From JANQPX01 sp050633905 (GTDB lineage: Bacteria; Pseudomonadota; Alphaproteobacteria; Geminicoccales; Geminicoccaceae), in assembly GCA_050633905.1 (NCBI GenBank), contig JBOEHJ010000011.1, forward strand, positions 9,149 to 73,148: a stretch of DNA of 64,000 nucleotides. The letters run 5' to 3'. The position numbers and the translations under genes are program-made. Below the pieces are notes generated by a model, which did not search any database, was not told the origin of the DNA, and saw nothing but the letters and a program-made list of their open reading frames with translations. Of this stretch, positions 60,652-64,000 are shown piece after piece; the first letter of the stretch is position 1; each line of letters opens with the position of its first letter.

Positions 60652-61701
60652 ATGATCACCTGCAACGATCTCTGGATGGTGTTCGGTAAGAAGGCTGTAA
60701 CCGGCTTGGCCGATGCCAGACAGGAAGGCACGGACGTTCATGATGTCGCCGAACGTCTCGCCGTGCAAGGGCTCATTCCGGCGGTCCGCGGCGTTTCCTT
60801 TGAGGTCGCGGAGGGCGAACTCTTCGTCATCATGGGGCTTTCGGGCTCCGGCAAATCCACCGTCATCCGCTGCCTTTCGCGTTTGATCGAACCCACATCA
60901 GGCAAAGTCGATATTGACGGCGACGACATTCTTGATGCGTCGAAACAGGCGCTAATCGAGCTTCGCCGCCACAAGATGGGCATGGTCTTCCAGCATTTTG
61001 GCCTCTTCCCGCACATGACCGTGGCCGAGAACGTGGCGTTTCCTCTTAAGGTTCAGGCAAAGGAGCGGTCTGCACGCTTGCAGCGGGCCTATGAGGTGAT
61101 CGAGCTGGTCGGGCTTGAAGGCCGCGAAGACGCCTATCCCCGAGAACTCTCGGGCGGTCAGCGCCAGCGGGTCGGCATCGCCCGCTCGCTCGCAGTCAAC
61201 CCGCCCATTTGGTTTCTGGACGAGCCGTTTTCCGCGCTCGATCCGCTAATCCGCAGGCAGTTGCAAGATGAATTTTTGCGCCTGCAAGCAACACTAAAAA
61301 AAACCATCGTGTTCATCACCCACGACATCGCCGAGGCTATTCGCCTGGCCGACCGCATCGCCATCATGCGGGATGGTGTCATCGTGCAGATCGGCACCCC
61401 CGACGAGATCATCCTCAATCCCGCAGACGACTATGTCGCCCAATTCTCGCGAGACATCCCACGCGGCCGCCACATGACCGTCTCCACCCTTGTCGGGACG
61501 CCCGACAGCGTTGACTTTGACGGTGCTCCCCGGTTGCGAGCTTCGATGTCATTGGATGAGGCGATGGTGGTTTGCGCCGGTGCTTATCTGGAGTTGCCGG
61601 TTACAGATGAGGCCGGCGAGATCATTGGGTCGGTCAAGGTTGATGACATGGCCAGGGCTGCGGCCGGTAGGAATGCCGCCGGCGAGGCTGCGGGCTCTTG
61701 A
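60652..61701 (+). CDS. Glycine-betaine-type ABC transporter ATPase (OpuAA/ProV-like)
   Basis: 349 residues. Walker A MGLSGSGKST, Q-loop MVFQHFGLFPHMTV, signature LSGGQRQRVGIARSLA, Walker B IWFLDEPFSALDPLIRRQLQ and H-loop ITHD are intact. A linker at 40-60 and a C-terminal regulatory region with one CBS-like stretch (residues 285-335) match ProV. ATG 60652 lies 22 bp after the upstream stop. It drives uptake with the duplicated permease that follows, overlapping it by four bases. Confidence 0.92.
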   Translation: MITCNDLWMVFGKKAVTGLADARQEGTDVHDVAERLAVQGLIPAVRGVSFEVAEGELFVIMGLSGSGKSTVIRCLSRLIEPTSGKVDIDGDDILDASKQALIELRRHKMGMVFQHFGLFPHMTVAENVAFPLKVQAKERSARLQRAYEVIELVGLEGREDAYPRELSGGQRQRVGIARSLAVNPPIWFLDEPFSALDPLIRRQLQDEFLRLQATLKKTIVFITHDIAEAIRLADRIAIMRDGVIVQIGTPDEIILNPADDYVAQFSRDIPRGRHMTVSTLVGTPDSVDFDGAPRLRASMSLDEAMVVCAGAYLELPVTDEAGEIIGSVKVDDMARAAAGRNAAGEAAGS

Positions 61702-63779
61702 ATGCGACCGCGAATGCCCAATTGACCGGAAATGCGACGCCCTTCTGGCTGGGACGTTCCTTCCCCGGACCGCTGCTTCTTCTCGCAGCACTTGCCGTCA
61801 TCGCGGCACTCAGCCCCTTCCTTACCTGGCTCACCGCCTGGCCGGACAGCCTGACCCTGCCGGTCACCGATTGGATCAGCCAGGGCATGGAAGTGGTTGT
61901 CGGCATGGTTAAGCCGCTTGCGCGCGGCTTTGCTGCCGGGCTTGGCTATCTGATGGGTCTTGCCAATGCGCTATTGACCAAAACGCCCTGGCTCGCGGTG
62001 ATAATTGCGATCATCGCACTCAGCGCCTTCGCCGGTGGCCTGAAGCTCGCTATCCTCGCCATCATCGGCCTCGGTTTCGTGCTCGCATCGGGCTATTGGA
62101 TCGAGAGCATGAACACGCTTGCTTTGGTCGCGGTCTCGGTGCCGCTTGCCTTGACCATGGGCATGGTGATCGGCCTTCTCGCCTTCGAAACGCCGTGGCT
62201 GCGAAGGGTCATCGAGACCGTGCTCGACATCATGCAGACCGTGCCCACCTTCGCTTATCTGACCCCGCTTCTGATCCTCTTCGGCTTCGGTCCGGTAGTC
62301 GGCTTGATCGCTTCCGCCATCTATGCCGCCCCGCCCATGTCCAGAAACGTTCTGCTCGGTCTGGACAGGATCGATGCCGAGGTCAGGGAAGCGGGCATCA
62401 TGGCCGGCGCCACGCGCTTCCAGCAGCTAGCTTACGTCGAACTTCCGGCCGCCTCGTCCCAGATCATGGTCGGTGTCAATCAGTGCATCATGGCCGCCTT
62501 GTCTATGGCGATCATCGCCGCAGTCATCGGTGGCTTCAACGACATCAGCTGGGAAATCCTCTTGACCATGCGAAAGGCGCAGTTCGGCCAGAGCCTGCTC
62601 GCCGGCATGGTGATCGTCATCTTCGCCGTCCTGATGGATCGGATCAGCGGCGCCTTTGCAGAGACCACCATTCGCGAGCGCCGCGGCCGGGCGATAGCGA
62701 TCGGTGGCGCGATCGGGATCATGCTGGCTTTGCTGATCTCGCCATGGCTGCCGGCGCCCGGATCGCTCGGCATCATGGCGCCGGTAAGCGAGGCGATCGA
62801 CAAGAGCCTCGGCACGTTCACAGCCACCTATGGCGCCACCTTCGATGTGGTCAAGAACAGCGCGATGTTCTTCGTCCTCCTCCCGATCCGAATCGGCCTT
62901 GATGACGCCGTTTTGCCATTTACCTGGGGATTTTCGTGGACTGCCGCCATGAGCTACGCCATGGCTGCAATGACGGTCGGCCTCACCGTCGCCCTGATCT
63001 GGCGTGGCCATATGGTCGCCGCCGTTTGCGTCGTCTGTGCGCTCGGTATTCTCCATAGCGGTCTCACAGAAGTTTCCTGGCTTGCCGTGATGCTGGTGGT
63101 CGCCGCAATCGGCTTTGCGGCCGGCGGCCGCTGGCTGGCCCTGTTTGCGGCGGGCGCGCTGATCGCGATCCTTTTGGCAGGACTTTGGGAAAGGGCGATG
63201 CTGTCGCTTTATCTGACTGGCGTCGCTGTCATCACCTGCGCGATCATTGGCGGTGGCCTTGGCACACTCGCCGCTTTCAGCTCACCTGCTTGGCGCATCC
63301 TTCGCCCGCTATGCGACATGCTGCAGACCATCCCGCTGTTCGTCTTTCTGATCCCGGTCCTGATGCTTTTCCAGATCGGTGAATTCACGGCGTTCATCGC
63401 GATCTGCCTCTACGCGATCGTGCCGATGATCCGCTATACCCGTCACGGTCTGATCACGACACCTCCCGACCTGCTTGAGGCGGCAACGGCTTCCGGCGCG
63501 ACGTCGATGCAGTGCCTGGCTGATATCCGCCTTCCCTATGCATTGCCGGCCATCCTCCTCGGCCTCAACCAGACGATTCTCTACGCCTTCGCCATGCTGG
63601 TGATCGCAGCCCTCGTCGGTACAACAGGGCTTGGCCAGTCCATCTACCTCGCCTTGGGCCAGGCCGATGCAGGCCTTGGTATCGCATCCGGCGCCGCCAT
63701 GGCCCTCCTTGCTTTGGTCTCCGATCGTCTGATCCAGGGTTTCGCTGAGAAGCAGCGCCGCGCCCTGGATCTCGCGTAA
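61698..63779 (+). CDS. Glycine-betaine-type ABC permease with two fused transmembrane domains
   Basis: 693 residues, twice the normal ProW/OpuAB length. Both halves are full permease domains: half 1 has TVPTFAYLTPLLILFGFGPV and EVREAGIMAGATRFQQLAYV, half 2 has LQTIPLFVFLIPVLMLFQIG and LLEAATASGATSMQCLADIR. The start is a TTG whose last bases overlap the upstream TGA; no ATG is in frame nearby. A head-to-tail fusion lets one polypeptide form the whole channel. Gene order SBP-ATPase-permease is unlike proVWX but known in alphaproteobacteria. Confidence 0.9.
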   Translation: MNATANAQLTGNATPFWLGRSFPGPLLLLAALAVIAALSPFLTWLTAWPDSLTLPVTDWISQGMEVVVGMVKPLARGFAAGLGYLMGLANALLTKTPWLAVIIAIIALSAFAGGLKLAILAIIGLGFVLASGYWIESMNTLALVAVSVPLALTMGMVIGLLAFETPWLRRVIETVLDIMQTVPTFAYLTPLLILFGFGPVVGLIASAIYAAPPMSRNVLLGLDRIDAEVREAGIMAGATRFQQLAYVELPAASSQIMVGVNQCIMAALSMAIIAAVIGGFNDISWEILLTMRKAQFGQSLLAGMVIVIFAVLMDRISGAFAETTIRERRGRAIAIGGAIGIMLALLISPWLPAPGSLGIMAPVSEAIDKSLGTFTATYGATFDVVKNSAMFFVLLPIRIGLDDAVLPFTWGFSWTAAMSYAMAAMTVGLTVALIWRGHMVAAVCVVCALGILHSGLTEVSWLAVMLVVAAIGFAAGGRWLALFAAGALIAILLAGLWERAMLSLYLTGVAVITCAIIGGGLGTLAAFSSPAWRILRPLCDMLQTIPLFVFLIPVLMLFQIGEFTAFIAICLYAIVPMIRYTRHGLITTPPDLLEAATASGATSMQCLADIRLPYALPAILLGLNQTILYAFAMLVIAALVGTTGLGQSIYLALGQADAGLGIASGAAMALLALVSDRLIQGFAEKQRRALDLA

Positions 63780-63923
63780 TTACCTACGACGCCATCGGCC
63801 TGGTAAGTCGTTGGCTCAAAGGCTTCATAAACCTGTTGAAATTGTCGCGACATCGCCGGATGAGCCTGGACATCAGGATTTTCGATCTCTATAAAATCCA
63901 GGCCTTGTCCCCAAGGGACCAGC

Positions 63924-63999
<76 letters not shown>

Positions 64000-64000
64000 T

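Overview
The window is a GC-rich bacterial chromosome segment with densely packed genes, Shine-Dalgarno-led starts (several TTG and GTG) and an alphaproteobacterial gene repertoire: BetC-type choline sulfatase, OpuA-type betaine ABC transporter, agl-type alpha-glucoside genes, PobA and PcaB. I infer an alphaproteobacterium, possibly of the Rhodospirillales type; the sequence alone does not give a genus. A two-base N gap at 43227-43228 shows it comes from a draft or scaffolded assembly, so frameshifts need checking against reads.

Layout. 1-4200: the end of a BON-LysM (Kbp-like) gene, a lone TctB, a NIPSNAP protein, then a three-gene operon with a MotA/TolQ/ExbB-type channel and unusual partners, closed by a terminator. 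4298-9854: a racemase and a SelA-like PLP enzyme overlapping tail to tail, glnS, a DUF4344 metallopeptidase, a GNAT acetyltransferase and a small secreted protein. 10211-13993: eboD, eboE and convergent eboF. 14189-18282: a periplasmic oxidation module (PQQ sugar dehydrogenase, two monohaem cytochromes c, a second beta-propeller). 18711-22054: a curli locus with csgF and a curlin intact but csgA and csgG broken. 22707-25013: an eboA-eboB-ytoQ operon, the other part of the Ebo set. 25174-28608: a peptide/opine-type ABC transporter without its binding protein. 29019-33750: pcaB, pobA and the remains of an agl operon.

33962-51559 is mostly metabolic: an esterase, an outer-membrane protein, divergent argC and purD, a repeat-containing peptidoglycan-binding lipoprotein, a GST, a hydantoinase/carbamoylase pair, a flavin reductase, a peroxiredoxin, a guanylate-cyclase-domain protein, a HAD hydrolase, a hydratase, a persulfide-dioxygenase-like hydrolase and class I fumarase. 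51716-63779 looks like a quaternary-amine island: CoA transferase, carnitine-dehydrogenase-like enzyme, two SDRs, choline sulfatase, a Rieske oxygenase, a DMT permease and a glycine-betaine-type ABC transporter. A tRNA-Phe gene closes the window.

Two families of dispersed intergenic repeats run through the window. Family 1 is a long imperfect palindrome built on GGTCCATGGGATCCTGGG (six copies, some with a conserved 60-70 bp flank). Family 2 is an element of about 80 bp that starts with a small hairpin (GTGGTnnnACCAC), varies in a compensatory way between copies, and often sits directly after a stop codon (seven copies). No CRISPR array, prophage or intact insertion sequence was seen.
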